Positions 14,801 through 25,300 of a DNA stretch of 64,000 nucleotides are shown one piece after another (position 1 is the stretch's first letter; each line of letters opens with the position of its first letter). The stretch is from Amyelois transitella (lineage: Eukaryota > Arthropoda > Insecta > Lepidoptera > Pyralidae). The translations under genes were made by a program, and so were the position numbers. Where the stretch lies: contig NC_083535.1 in the NCBI RefSeq assembly GCF_032362555.1, positions 5,146,001 through 5,210,000 on the forward strand. The letters are read 5' to 3'. The notes under the pieces were generated by a model, which saw nothing but the letters and a program-made list of their open reading frames with translations, did no database searches and had not been told where the DNA came from.

Positions 14801-17800
14801 TTTGAACATGTTTTGCAATCGACAAATTACACTTTTTTTAATTTTTTTATTTGTTATCGGCGATTGCAGTCCGGGCTCGATCAGTCATACTTACATCGTT
14901 GACGAAATACAGCTATTTAACATCCCTAGTGACTTACCGCAAAGGTAACCTTTGGCACGTCACAACCCATACTTAACCACATATATTCACTAGCCATTAA
15001 TTCAATATAATAGTACTTACATCATTCAGTGTGGTTGTGCAGCGTAGCCTCATATTCGCACCTCACGACACACAGTATCTAGCCGCATTTAATCGCAACA
15101 TAATCGAGTTAAGGCAACATATAATCTGTATTTTAATCAAACCGTAGATCCTAGTTATAAAAATAAGATAAAAAACATCACTCGACGATTATTTATTAAG
15201 GAATTTTACCGATCTTTGCTAATCAATCTAAGTGTTAGCATTAATCATAATTACCCGTAAGCGTACGTAACAATAACTTCTATGACACAATATTATACAA
15301 GTATGATAATGTAGTTCGTAGGACCACCATTATCTAGTTTAAAGAATTGCAGTCTGTTCCATTAGTAAGGTGACGCATGTTACTGATGTGCGTTGAACTT
15401 ATTCAGGGGCAAATCAAACTTCGGAAGAGGTTCGACCTCGACATCTCGCAGGCGATCCCTCTTCCCGACCAATTGATCCCCTAAGATAAGTTCTTTTCTT
15501 AGCTCGGTAATTTTAGGGGTAAGTCGTATTTAAACTAGACGTAACGAACAATTTAATGCATAAAATTCAGCTTTTGATGTTCATAGCATAAGGTATCGTA
15601 ACATTAACAACTATTAACTCTCGTAAACGACATGTAACTTAGTTTACTGTATTTTAAGCGATGCGAAGGTGCCCATCGGGCGATATGTGAATTTCCTAGT
15701 ATATTTATGGAAATAAGGTGAACAGAGGAAGGAAACATCTCGGAAGCGTTTTTATTAATCAGTATTTAACAATATAATACAGATCATTGTACTCGTGTAA
15801 TCTTATACTACTCACTCAGTGTGTCCGTCCGCGTCGCTTAGCCACACGGCAGAAAGCGGCGCGTTGGGCAGTCGGCTCCCCCGAGCCCTGTTCTGTGAAT
15901 CGCTTGCGCCCGCCACTCAGCGTACTGGCGGCAGTACGGCAGGCCACCACCTACACGCACGCCGGACCGAAACATTGTATCGCCGCCGTCTATTGCTAAT
16001 ATTATATGTAACCGCTTACTTCTCTAATATCTATAGTAATTGTGTAGTCATTATAATCAACACCACCACGATCACATGTATTTTGATAACTTTCGGACTT
16101 TTATCTTTACTTTTCATTATCACCATTCGACCGAAACTATTGAGTTCTTAAAACAAACATTTCGGACATTGTTTTTAATCTGTCGTATGTATGTATATAT
16201 GCTACCAAAATTCGATTATGTATATAACATTAATTTCTAACATTCCGTGTAATACTCTATGTTACATGATTAACCAATAAATGTGGATTAAAACGCTTGT
16301 GGTTTAATGCTTTTAGTCCCGCATGCTTTTTGTACTTTTTGGTTTCGGGCCCAGCTTCGGCGCGCGCTCAACGCGTCAACGCTCAGCAAGCGAGTAGGCA
16401 TCGCGCTTCACACGTATTTAGATGCTGCAAAACTTGTGTGGCTGGGCACTAGAACAGTGGACAACTACCTACATTTTTAGTATAATTATATTGGTGTTTA
16501 TTAGTAAATTGGAAGTTAGACACAGTAATGAATAATTGCTGAACTGGAACTTACATCGAAACTATATTAGTAATTTAATAAGTCAAAAAAGAATTATCCT
16601 GTCATAATAGATCGAAACAAAAAGTAATCTGTTTAATTAATCGACAATGGCTTGTATGAATGTCTTTATTGAAAGCGTTCTTATGATATATTGAGCCCTT
16701 AACAGTTATCCAATCATATTAAAAGTTTTATCACTAAATCATCGCAGTTTATTACTGATAAAAATCAATAGTAAGATGAAAAGTGAAAAAAGATATATTA
16801 TCTGTCGTTACTTGTGGTAACTATAGCACCAATAATTGTACGAACAAAATACTGGTATCCATTCACCCGTTCTCTACGCCACACAAGACACGTCTACGCA
16901 AAGCCTTTCATTTAGTCCACAATTCGCCTTCGGCCATCGCCATCCTTTTTTGTTTCACCCCAAGCGGTTCAAGTCGAAGGCGAATCGCGTAAGCTGGCGT
17001 CCGTTTGTTTTGTTTTCTTTAATTTTATTTTTATTTACTCCTTCTCATTTAGCGAGGGTTGGTGCGGGCTTCGTAAGACGGAGAGCGTGCCGCCGGGGTT
17101 GGGCGGGCGGTTGGCGACGGAGCTGCGCGCCCGCACGCAGCGGCCGCACGCTAAGGCGAACACGATCAACTTGCCGACGACCACCATCCGCGCCGACGAA
17201 CGCGCGACTGCCAGCGTGCCCGCTAATAACGCCGCTGTTAGCCCCACTTCGCCGCCACACAACGTAAGTTTCGCGGTCTACCAGGAAAACGTGATTATCT
17301 GAATATTGAGCACCGAATAGAGGTCTATCTTCACGTATCAGAACTGTGACTAGGACACATCCATCTGAAGTTAAAAAAATAATTGGTAAATGCATATATT
17401 TACTATGCTACTATAATATATATAATATTATGTAGGCATGCGGGTATGTGATCGCATCCTTAAAAAATGTATTCAGAGATATTTTTACACATTGATGAAA
17501 GACATTATATGCCTAGGCACTGCCCTGTTGTGTTGCAAAATACCTTAAACTGATCCTTGCTCAAGGTAGGCCCAATCATAGCAAAATCAATTCAAAATAA
17601 TGCAAGACTATAGAAGTGGTAAGTACTGGTGAATGTGACGTGTAGCAAATAAGGACTGTGACTGCAACATTATCCTTTCTGAGATTTATTAAAATATTAC
17701 CACTTTAATTTCAAGCCTAACAGCTGAACGTGGCCTTTCAGTATTTCAAGACTGAAATATATGTATGTATGTTACCACTTTAAAACTGCGCAGAAAATTG

Positions 17801-20800
17801 AATGCAATGCAAGACAGTGTTACATCATCCCTAAAATTTCAAGTACAATATAGCATTATATTGTTCCGATTTCTATGGCCCCGATCCTCTTTATTGGTCT
17901 ATATCCCTTGCGGGGTAGACAGTGTGAACAGTCTTGAAAACACTGATAGGCCACGTTCAGCTGATGAGCTTAATGATAGCATTGAGATTAAAAAAGTGAC
18001 AAAGTTGTTAGCCTATCGCCTAAAAGAAGAATCCCAAGTTCATAAGCCTATCCCTTAGTCGCCTTTTATGACATTCATAGGAAAGAGATGGAGTGGTCCT
18101 ATTCTTTTTTTATATTGGTGCCGGGAACCACATCACACAGAAATCTGTATTATTTAAAATGCAAGAGTTACAAAAATTAGTTTACAAGAAAATATATACA
18201 AACGCACACTTTTTTTTCCACGTTAGTTGCCAGTGTTTATGCTTCGTTAGAAAACCTGAGGGGACCACGATTGTCCAATTCTGATTTACTTTATTTGACA
18301 ACTTCACAATTTTATGCGGGGTTTGATGCTCATATCGAGTATTATCCAGAGCTGTAAATTTTAAAAATGCAATAAATAACATTACTCTTATAAAGATAGA
18401 AATGTAAAATAATACTTACAAATTTGATAAAATACATCTTATTATTTAAGTAAAGTTATCATTACAGATTATAAACTTTAGTTTGCCAGTTACTTTTAAT
18501 GCAATAAGACAATTATCAAATATGGTAAACAAATGAAACATCAAACTTCACAAGGTCTTATATAACAAGGCTTATGGGCCATTAGGATTTTAATCTTGTG
18601 AGATGTAGAATGGACTATGCCAGTTGCATTGTTTATACATTAAAAGGTAAATAATTTAACTTTGTGGCCAAAGTAATTACAACAAACTCAATATCTCTAA
18701 ATCACACGAAGATTTAAGGAACTAACAAAATAATCAAGAGTCCAATCTATATCATAAAAAAAGGCATAAGTTTTTAACAGAAGATTAGAAAAAGCTATTT
18801 CATGCTAAATATAATAAGAAGAAAAGGAGGCTGAAGTTATAATATTTATGTTAACGCACGCAAAAAATCCTTAAAAAAAGAATTTTCGGTAACATTTTCT
18901 CGTTTGAAGTATTTAAAAATGTCAAGAATTTTGTATACGTATATCTATATATCACTTTGCTGACGTAGCAATTTGTGGGTTTAGTATGCATACCAATGGC
19001 AAATTACAACTTTCTTTTGCTGTTAACACAAGAACTCTGTTCTTTGTCTTACATATTTCGTATTAACAGAAATGCAGGGAATTATGCTTTTTTCTATTTG
19101 GTTCCACATTTGGTGTAAATTATTGAATTACATTATTTCTGTTTGCACTACATACATATGTATCTTTATTATATGATTTATTTATAGATTATGTATTTGT
19201 TTTCAATGGGACGGGCTCTTATTTACTTTAGCTTTGGCATGACTTCTTTCATCTTTTTATCTTTTATAGGAAACTATTTCGTTTTTACATTTTTTGTTAA
19301 GTTATTGTATTAATAAGTTTCTTACACTATCTACAACAATAGAAACTATTGATATAAGGTCTACTAAAGGATACTGAATAATTGAAGTACTTATCGCTAT
19401 GATATCAAAACGATGATCTGGACACAGTGAAAACCCTTGATAAGCGTGACTATAGTAGACTACATTCCAGTTAAACTTTGCATATACTTTATTATAATAG
19501 AATGTAAGCTTCAGTGTCTTTAGATTTCTATGAACGATATAAATAATTAAAATGTAACTCGACCTTATTTTAATAGATTTCTACATTATATCAATTATGT
19601 TTATCCTACACAAGATATAACTGAGCACTTTCTTTTTTCTTTTGCATGAATTCTTGTTTTAACGCTTGTCTATATTTCTTTTGTTGTAGGTATGATAAAC
19701 ACGGGAATGCATTTTTAACATAGACTGTGATAGCGGCCGTTTCGCCTCACGCGTAAGCTTAGTGATCGGAATAACCGCCATGGATTTAAAGTTTAATTTA
19801 TTAAATATGTATATAGTTTAGTTGTAAGTGGTGCATCGGGTCAGGGTTCGTGGAGCATGCATGTGCCGCTTGACACTTAGCGTAGTTCGTGACGTGTGTG
19901 ACTCGTGCAGGGGCTGTCGAAGCGGCCCTGGGGGCTGAAGCTGCGGCGGGGCGCCAGCGGGGGCGAGCCCAGCGCCGACGGCGTCGTGACGGAGTTGCGG
20001 CCGCCCGAGCTGCTGGAGCTGATGGCCGACGTCGTCGTGTCGCCCGGCGCCGTCGCTGCCCTAGCCTGCCGCGCCCGGGCACCGCGCGCCACCGCCACCT
20101 GGCGCAAAACTGCACCCGAAACTCGCGCCTTGCGACATGGAGGCCGGTTCGCAATCAAAATGACGCCTGAAGGCCTCGCGACCCTGACGATCCACGCGTG
20201 CAGAGCTTCGGATGCCGGCGTCTACTGTTGCCTTATAAGCAATGAATTAGGTGGAGTTCAAAGCTCAGCGCGAATTACTGTCGGTTCGGGTGGCGCCCCG
20301 GGAGTGCCAGCCGTGCGGGCGCACCCTGGAGGCGGGCTGGTTGTACAATGGGACGAACCATCGCCCGCACATCTCGAATACTGCCGAGTGGGAGAAGGAG
20401 AGTGGCGGCGCGCGACTGAAACGCCCGCTGCTGCTAATACATTAGCACTGGAAGAACTGCCTGCGGGGCAATATAGTTTCCGGTTGATTTGCGGTCGGTC
20501 TGGAGCGCCGGGACCGGCGTCCGGTCCGGCGGCATGCGGCGGCGGCGGCGGCTGGCAACGGGAGCAGTTTGCTAGGAGATACAGCGTAGAGGAAGAAATT
20601 GGAAGGGGACGCACGGCGCGTGTACTCGCCGCAAGGGATACTGGAACCGGACAAAAAGTCGCGCTAAAACAGGTTAATATTATTTTTTTACTATTTATAT
20701 ACTTACTCAAAAATTTATATGTTTATCAACACATTTTCAAATTTTTTGATTCATAACTATTAAAGTAGTTTGGATTCCTTGATGATCATATTATTTATGA

Positions 20801-22341
20801 AACATTACAGGTGTACGCAGGCCGCGGTGCGTGCGCACAGCGCGAGTACCGCATCTTGTCTCAATCGGCCCACGGCTCCGTGGTGCGGGCCCTGGCCTTG
20901 TTCGCCGAAGTTCCCAGGGCCGGAGCCCATACTATAGTTTTGGAGCTAGTGGGCGGTGGCCCATTGCTGGACTGGGCAGCGGCCTCCCCCACGCAATACA
21001 CACAGAAGCTGGTGGCCAGTCAGACCAAGCAATTATTATCTGCGCTCGATTGGCTGCATAGCAACCACATCGCTCACCTCGATGTCAGAGTAAGTTTTTA
21101 TTATTAACTTGGAATTAGGTCTAGTCTTAAACTTATGCTTACATACTTAACTATTTATTAGAATTATCAATTATTTTCAATTATAACTTTATTTTCGAGG
21201 AGCCTTTCAACAACCAATATAAATTGTATTGAGCAAGTTCTCTTGCGAACACTTTGCAAACTACTGGATTATACATATAAGTTTGGTTCGTTTTAATTTA
21301 GGCAAACACGACGCAAGATGTTAAAAGCGTTTAGATTTCAATTTCATTTCGGGCTGTAGCCACATGGAGTAGCAAGTTCGGATTACTTCACACATTTCTA
21401 ACTAAGGTCGCATTACGCTTGGCCACGACCACTTCGAAAGCTAGTTGCAATTTCAAATTATACTAAATTGACGCTCGCGTTTTTTTAGCCGGAAAACATT
21501 TTAGTGGAGCTTGGTGGTGCTCAGCCCCAACTAAAGCTGGTAGACCTCGGTTCGGCGGTGGAGACGGAGGGTGGGGGCGCACTGGGGAGGGAGGTCCTGC
21601 CACCTGCGCCTGCACAGTTAGAGTTTGCGCCTCCAGAGTGCGTGCTCGGGCGTCCGCCTTCTTCAGCATGGGATGCCTGGGCCGCTGGTGTCTTTTTATA
21701 CGTATTCTTGACTGGGGTGAGTTTAGTTTTGTCTAAATACTAATTCTAGTACATAGTAAATTGAAAATTTTTTTTTTTTTACAATGACTACTAGCGAACC
21801 TATGTCTATTACATATTTTTTTACTAGTATTGTTATTAATATTAGGTATATTATTAAATCTTTATCGACTCTCTGTCGGCTTTTTATTTTAAAGTTACTG
21901 AATAATATTATATCCAAATTCGCCTAGACTCGCTGTTCCCTAATTCTAGTAGCTAGAAACTTTATGTAAATCTATCATTTCCAAATGAAGTAGCTTGTTG
22001 CATTGAAAATACTAATTTTATTTACGTGTCGTTGTTTCCAGCTATCGCCCTTCCTTGACGAGTCTGTCGAAGAGACTACAGCGAACATCATAAAGTGCGA
22101 CTACTGCTTCCCGCCAGAACACTGGGAGGGCGCAAACGGCGCCGGTGAGAGGCCACAGACCCTCATCCGAGGTCTGCTCGAGGCCACGCCTGCCAGGCGA
22201 CTGCAACCCCGCGCCGCACTCGTAGACTCCTGGTTTGACGAAGCTCCATCCACTCCTCTCTCCGCCTCGCAGCTCAAAACATTCTTAGATCGACGGCGGC
22301 CGGCCGGACACGGCGCCCAGAGGTCTCCGGACGACACCTGA
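1999..22341 (+). CDS. trio: Trio/Kalirin-like RhoGEF, 3' part (GEF2-Ig-FN3-kinase), 13 exons
   Basis: Guanine-nucleotide exchange factor for Rho-family GTPases, acting at the membrane/actin cortex in axon guidance. Exons join in one frame: 1999-2064, 2816-2899, 5192-5386, 7208-7305, 8296-8488, 8699-8896, 10169-10360, 10722-10954, 17053-17263, 19911-20672, 20811-21089, 21489-21716, 22042-22341 (TGA). All have AG acceptors and GT donors and the phases agree (3036 nt plus stop, 1012 codons). Domain order is low-complexity linker, DH, PH, Pro/Thr-rich linker, Ig, FN3, protein kinase. The DH sequence matches the second GEF of Trio (for example LGHKLQLGDLLIKP and NKPVSEYIVSEH), not GEF1. The SEC14, spectrin and GEF1 half must lie upstream of base 1. 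Vertebrate Trio/Kalirin end with Ig and kinase domains, whereas Drosophila Trio ends soon after PH2, so this gene keeps the longer form. Family identity is very likely; the precise 5' limit within the window is unknown. Confidence 0.93.
2900..5191 (+). other. Trio intron
   Basis: AT-rich intron of about 2.3 kb. A short AT-poor patch at 3363-3600 (a 78-codon open frame with Cys and Arg) does not resemble a known family. Nothing else is supported. Confidence 0.5.
5192..8896 (+). CDS. trio: Trio GEF2 DH (RhoGEF) domain exons
   Basis: Exons 5192-5386, 7208-7305, 8296-8488 and 8699-8896. After an acidic, proline-rich lead-in, the DH domain starts near 5288 at KKREYVLKELVDTEEIYV, which is conserved region 1 and holds the Glu that contacts the GTPase switch region. 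Conserved region 3 is at 8699 (LLIKPIQRIQKYHLLVKKI). The domain runs to about 8880, where it joins the PH domain. One codon is split across the 7305/8296 junction and restores an Asp. In the family this module activates RhoA-type GTPases; that specificity is inferred by homology only. Confidence 0.92.
5661..5705. repeat. 14-bp perfect inverted repeat
   Basis: Arms 5661-5674 and 5692-5705 (aatggcaattacaa and its reverse complement) flank a 17-nt spacer inside a Trio intron. It may be a MITE remnant; no function is indicated. Confidence 0.7.
6495..6540. repeat. perfect 21-bp palindromic hairpin
   Basis: Arms 6495-6515 and 6520-6540 are exact reverse complements separated by the 4-nt loop aggg. 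The pairing can extend by about 4 more bp if one bulged base is allowed. It looks like two abutted terminal inverted repeats of a DNA transposon, or a strong RNA hairpin within the Trio pre-mRNA. Confidence 0.85.
6811..7020 (+). repeat. SINE-like element, (TATG)n tail
   Basis: Begins tgtggttcccggcac and contains the family blocks gtcgtaaaaggcgac and taggcgatgggc. It ends with a polypyrimidine/ttcaagactg segment and atgtatgtatg. At least ten related copies lie in this window in both orientations, which defines a dispersed, probably non-autonomous retroposon. No tRNA-derived A/B box was identified with confidence. Confidence 0.7.
7306..8295 (+). other. Trio intron containing a 162-codon open frame
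   Basis: Short intron between DH exons. An open frame at 7560-8048 is long for AT-rich intron DNA, but its product is dominated by Phe, Tyr, Ile, Cys and His and has no recognisable domain. It probably reflects base composition or an old mobile-element remnant. Confidence 0.4.
8897..10168 (+). other. Trio intron with TA microsatellite
   Basis: AT-rich intron. A (TA)n run of about 18 bases lies at 9887-9905. No exon-like segment is seen. Confidence 0.5.
10169..10954 (+). CDS. trio: Trio GEF2 PH domain exons
   Basis: Exons 10169-10360 (GNITAQGKLLLQEPLLV, then LHVFLFEQCVIFAD, the usual beta strands of a DH-associated PH domain) and 10722-10954 (HSAFIIHS, then RRQEWISTLSRILQSQR, the C-terminal PH helix). 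The second exon ends in phase 2 at GAT CCC GCT GC. If the intron is not removed, the donor GTAAGT completes GCG TAA, so the reading frame stops at once after the PH module. Confidence 0.9.
13881..14000 (+). repeat. GC-rich dispersed repeat, copy 1
   Basis: Block beginning tgtgttggggcggagcagaa and containing ggaggaggtcgtaagaggcg and then an agtctg...cagactc mini-palindrome. It is highly similar to the copy starting near 14517, in the same orientation. Probably a SINE-type element. Confidence 0.65.
14161..14243 (+). repeat. SINE-like element, head fragment
   Basis: Head region of the (TATG)-tailed SINE family: gtggttctcggcac, then catctctttcccatgg and gtcgtaaaaggcgacta. The tail half is missing or replaced by unrelated sequence, so this is a truncated or composite copy. 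Confidence 0.6.
14517..14640 (+). repeat. GC-rich dispersed repeat, copy 2
   Basis: Second copy of the ggggcggag repeat, with the same ggaggaggtcgtaagaggcg core as copy 1 about 640 bases upstream. It again ends in an inverted ctcttag/ctaagagt-like pair. The direct repeat could promote deletions by recombination. Confidence 0.65.
17053..17263 (+). CDS. trio: Trio linker exon between PH and Ig
   Basis: A 211-nt exon with much higher GC than the surrounding intron. It supplies the one base that completes the split Ala codon from 10954, then encodes 70 residues rich in Arg, Thr, Ala and Pro (EGWCGLRKTESVPPG through SPTSPPHN). No domain is recognisable. The acceptor ctcatttag and donor gtaagt are both good. 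ORFs on the opposite strand here are compositional shadows. Confidence 0.8.
17720..17771 (+). repeat. SINE-like element, tail fragment
   Basis: Contains cagctgaacgtggcc and ttcaagactg, ending in atatatgtatgtatg. It is the 3' end of the same family as 6811-7020. Confidence 0.6.
17898..18131 (-). repeat. SINE-like element, near full length
   Basis: On the + strand it runs from tctatatcccttgcgggg (tail side) through ggccacgttcagctg, atcgcctaaaagaagaatc and cccttagtcgcctttta to ggtgccgggaaccacat (head side). It is one of the best preserved copies and can serve as the family reference in this window. Confidence 0.75.
19911..20578 (+). CDS. trio: Trio Ig and FN3 domains
   Basis: First part of a 762-nt GC-rich exon (19911-20672). 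The Ig (I-set) domain lies at about 20001-20286: first Cys in ALACRA, Trp in TWRK, and the DAGVYCC motif with the second Cys. An FN3 domain follows at about 20290-20540 (PGVPAVRAHPGG, VVQWDEP, YSFRLICG). A Gly run (GGGGG) separates it from the kinase. In Trio/Kalirin these domains precede the kinase. The Ig core residues are intact, so it should fold. Confidence 0.88.
20579..22341 (+). CDS. trio: Trio C-terminal serine/threonine kinase domain
   Basis: Encoded by the end of exon 19911-20672 plus 20811-21089, 21489-21716 and 22042-22341. Motifs seen: Gly-rich loop IGRGRTARV, VALK lysine, an alpha-C Glu in REYRILSQ, hinge-region LELVGGGPLLD, catalytic loop HLDVRPENIL, DLG in place of DFG, APPE, and DAWAAGVFLY (the usual DxWxxG). 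It resembles the titin/MLCK-like kinases of Trio and Kalirin. The catalytic-loop Lys (DxKPEN) is Arg here, while the catalytic Asp, the Asn and the VALK Lys are kept. It is probably folded; activity is uncertain. The protein ends 30-40 residues after the kinase core with a basic, serine-containing tail. Confidence 0.9.
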
Positions 22342-25300
22342 GCGTCCAACCAAATCAGAACGGACCCCGTCACGTCGCGTCAGACGCGCCCACTTTTGAT
22401 ATTAGCCTATTAGTCTTGACAATGTGAGCGGAACGTTTTCATCAACCAATACGACTTATAATATTCTTAGTGGTTGGAGATTGTGATCCGCGGTGATCTA
22501 AGCTTCACTCGATTCTGTTCTACGTAGTTCTTATCGTTCTATAGTCAATGTCCCACCTGTCGTTCGGTATTTTATGAGTGACTGCGACAACTTTGTGTCT
22601 ATCGTCTAACGGAGAAGTGAAGGTAGTGCGTGGGCGCTGATTAACATTTCTAAATTTGGTTTATGAAAATAAACGGCTACCACATCACACTATCGTTTTA
22701 TCTATGAAGGAATTTTTAAAGAATTTTATTTATCAAAGAACGACGATAAAATCTATGGCGTGAAATTTTCATAAACAGGAATAAAAAGTTTTTGAATTAT
22801 TGTTTTAGAATTTAAATTTACTGCCAAAAAATAAGTAATCCTTGATTTATAGGTCTCAAATGTTAGTCAGCGCATAATTATCTTTTGCGAGCAATTGAAC
22901 GGCAAAAGCAGCTCAACAATTGACAATCAGTGTAAACAAGGCCAAAATTATAAACGCATAGCTGGCTTTTGTCGTAGCTTATATCAGACTCTGGAGTCCT
23001 CACAGATAACCTCAGGCCATTTATTGAAGTGTGCGAATGGGAAAATAAAACATTTATGAAATAAACGATGTATGGTGTGGTTTCATGAGCGGCCGGTTGC
23101 AAGGGAAGTGTCTGTGATTTATCCTTAAATAATTTCATGCTTATTCCTAATTTAACGTATAATGTATTTTTAAACTATTCAATTGTATATAGCAATAAGT
23201 TAGAGCGTAATGTTTTCCTAGAACAGAGCGCAGTCATATAGTAATGGAATGTAACATTATATTATGAGATTGTTTTAAACTGTACGTACTGTTGATGGTT
23301 GTTTGACTGACAAATAATGATCGGAATCTGTAGAGTGCATTCCATACACATTCATAGGTCTCAAGGTATACTGAATATGCTACGGATACAAACAAATTGT
23401 ATTTAAACCGACAACACTATTTCAGTTATAAACTACAAACCTTATAATATGGAAACCTAATCGTCGCAAAATTCTAAGCTCATTGTCGCGGTATAGCTCT
23501 TGTAATCCAAAAAAATAAAACTTACATTTTGTCTCTTAGTTTACTTTGTAGTCTGCCTCAATCTGAGTGATTTGTTTCTATCTATATCATACATGTGATT
23601 TTTAGACTTCCCTCTAATTGTAATATTCGTTTATAACATGATTGTGATGATACGAAGATATAGGCTGGAATTTATCAGGACACATAAAAATATTGCCGAA
23701 AGAAAATTTCCTCTGTAAAATTAATTCAAACTTCAATTATTTCAGTATTTGTGTCTGTAATTATACTCTACCTGTTCCGATTACTGTTTATTAAGTAACC
23801 ACGTTTGAAACGCCTGCGGTGTGCAATGGCATTTTAGACACGAATACTAGTAATCCTACTTTTTAGAATAAGCAGTATTGGTCTGGAGTTGCCTCGGCGC
23901 ACACGCACTACGCTTGTTTTAATATGCTATTTCAATTTTCCACCTCTGAAGTTAATTTTTATAAATCGATAAAGAAATGTTTATCCAAAGCATATTTGAA
24001 ATATTTTAATATTTTTATTGAAAGATTAAATTTAGATCGAACTATTTCGTTGTTCAGAAAATTATTTTATAGGTTTCAGTTTACTCACATTAATTTTATT
24101 TGTTTTTAGCAAGTATATTGTAAGCAAATCTATTTTTACCAGCACATATTAACACTGACCATTTTAAAAGAACGTATCTTTATTTTTATGTTTGGTTTAT
24201 TTCTCATTGGATTGATAATGATGATGTTGAAAACTGTAAAGCCCACCATCACTTAAATTTGCGGGTGTAAAAGTCTAGGTTTCAAACTGCGGTGTACGTC
24301 CAATATTCGCATGCCTTCGCATCTTAGTTTTGGGCCGCAGTTTTAAGCGTGGTCTAGTCCCTTGCACAACAAAATTTGAAAATCTTTATATTATTTAAAT
24401 TAATGGCAATATTTCAAGAAAAAAGCGAGCATGCGTGTGCGTCGGTACCCAAGGCGGCTCCACTAGCATGTAGGTAGCTCGTGATGTACAGCTTTAGCTT
24501 GAGCACCGCCATTATGATCGATTTGTATTTGACGATATCTACAATTCAATATATCATTTTGTGAACAAATTCGTTTTATTTAAATCTTTTTCCTGAATTC
24601 TACGAATGTAAGGAGAAATGTTGTTGTGTGAATGGAGATATCAGACATTATTTATTTACATAGTGAAAATAGTTTATTGAATAAATAACTCACAGTTAAA
24701 GGTATGGTTAGTAGAATCTGTGGATACTGCCGCCATTTTGGATCCTAATAAGATTACAGAGCTAATAGTTTTAAAAATGAAAGTTATGAATGAATTTTGA
24801 CGAAAACACTAAATTGTACGTACTTATTATTTATTAATACAGCAAATTTTGCTTGTACAAACATTGAGAAAATATAAAATTACGAAAGACCAAAATCACT
24901 GTCAAATATTCTTAAGAAGATATAAAGACAATACGGGCGAAGCCGAAGCTAATCGCTAGTTTATATAAAACACATAGGTACACCTAGTGAAATACAAATT
25001 TAATATGTTTTTTTTACTCTAAATACACTTACATAAACCTTAGGAAACTTTATTTATCTAGTTAAAAATTTATTATAATTTAAATCATCTTGAATACTTT
25101 GTGACATAACTAGTATGTAAAGAGGTAATACTGACAAATAATAAAACGTGAAGAATACTATGCGACTAAGCCTAAGCAAAAACAATCATTTTTTTATAAT
25201 TTACTATCAGTGAAATACATAAATAACATTTATCAATCTAAAAATATATACTGCGTTCACATCAAAAACACTAATTTTGTATTTTTAAAAGTTACTTACA

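Larger units (their letters stand above)
10955..17052 (+). other. large Trio intron / possible alternative 3' UTR, with repeats and GC islands
   Basis: This 6.1-kb intron is the largest in the visible part of the gene. The frame stops at its first codon (GCG TAA). AATAAA motifs occur at 12963-12968 (followed by an A-rich stretch) and at about 16278. GC-rich patches lie at 12790-13100, 15810-16000 and 16320-16450. Two copies of a GC-rich repeat start near 13881 and 14517, with a SINE head at 14161-14243 between them. The left part could be the 3' UTR of a kinase-less isoform. Confidence 0.5.
17264..19910 (+). other. Trio intron with tail-to-tail SINE copies
   Basis: Intron of 2.6 kb. A SINE tail fragment (+) at 17720-17771 faces a near-full copy (-) at 17898-18131. 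The rest, 18140-19900, is AT-rich without exon-like features. Confidence 0.6.

Noticed and set aside
16836..17395. Open frames in other phases and on the minus strand around the 17053-17263 exon
   Set aside because: Compositional shadows; only one phase joins correctly to 10954 and 19911.
19801..20170. Arg/Ala-rich open frames on both strands over the Ig exon
   Set aside because: Shadows of the GC-rich Trio exon; low-complexity products, while the true frame encodes a clear Ig domain.
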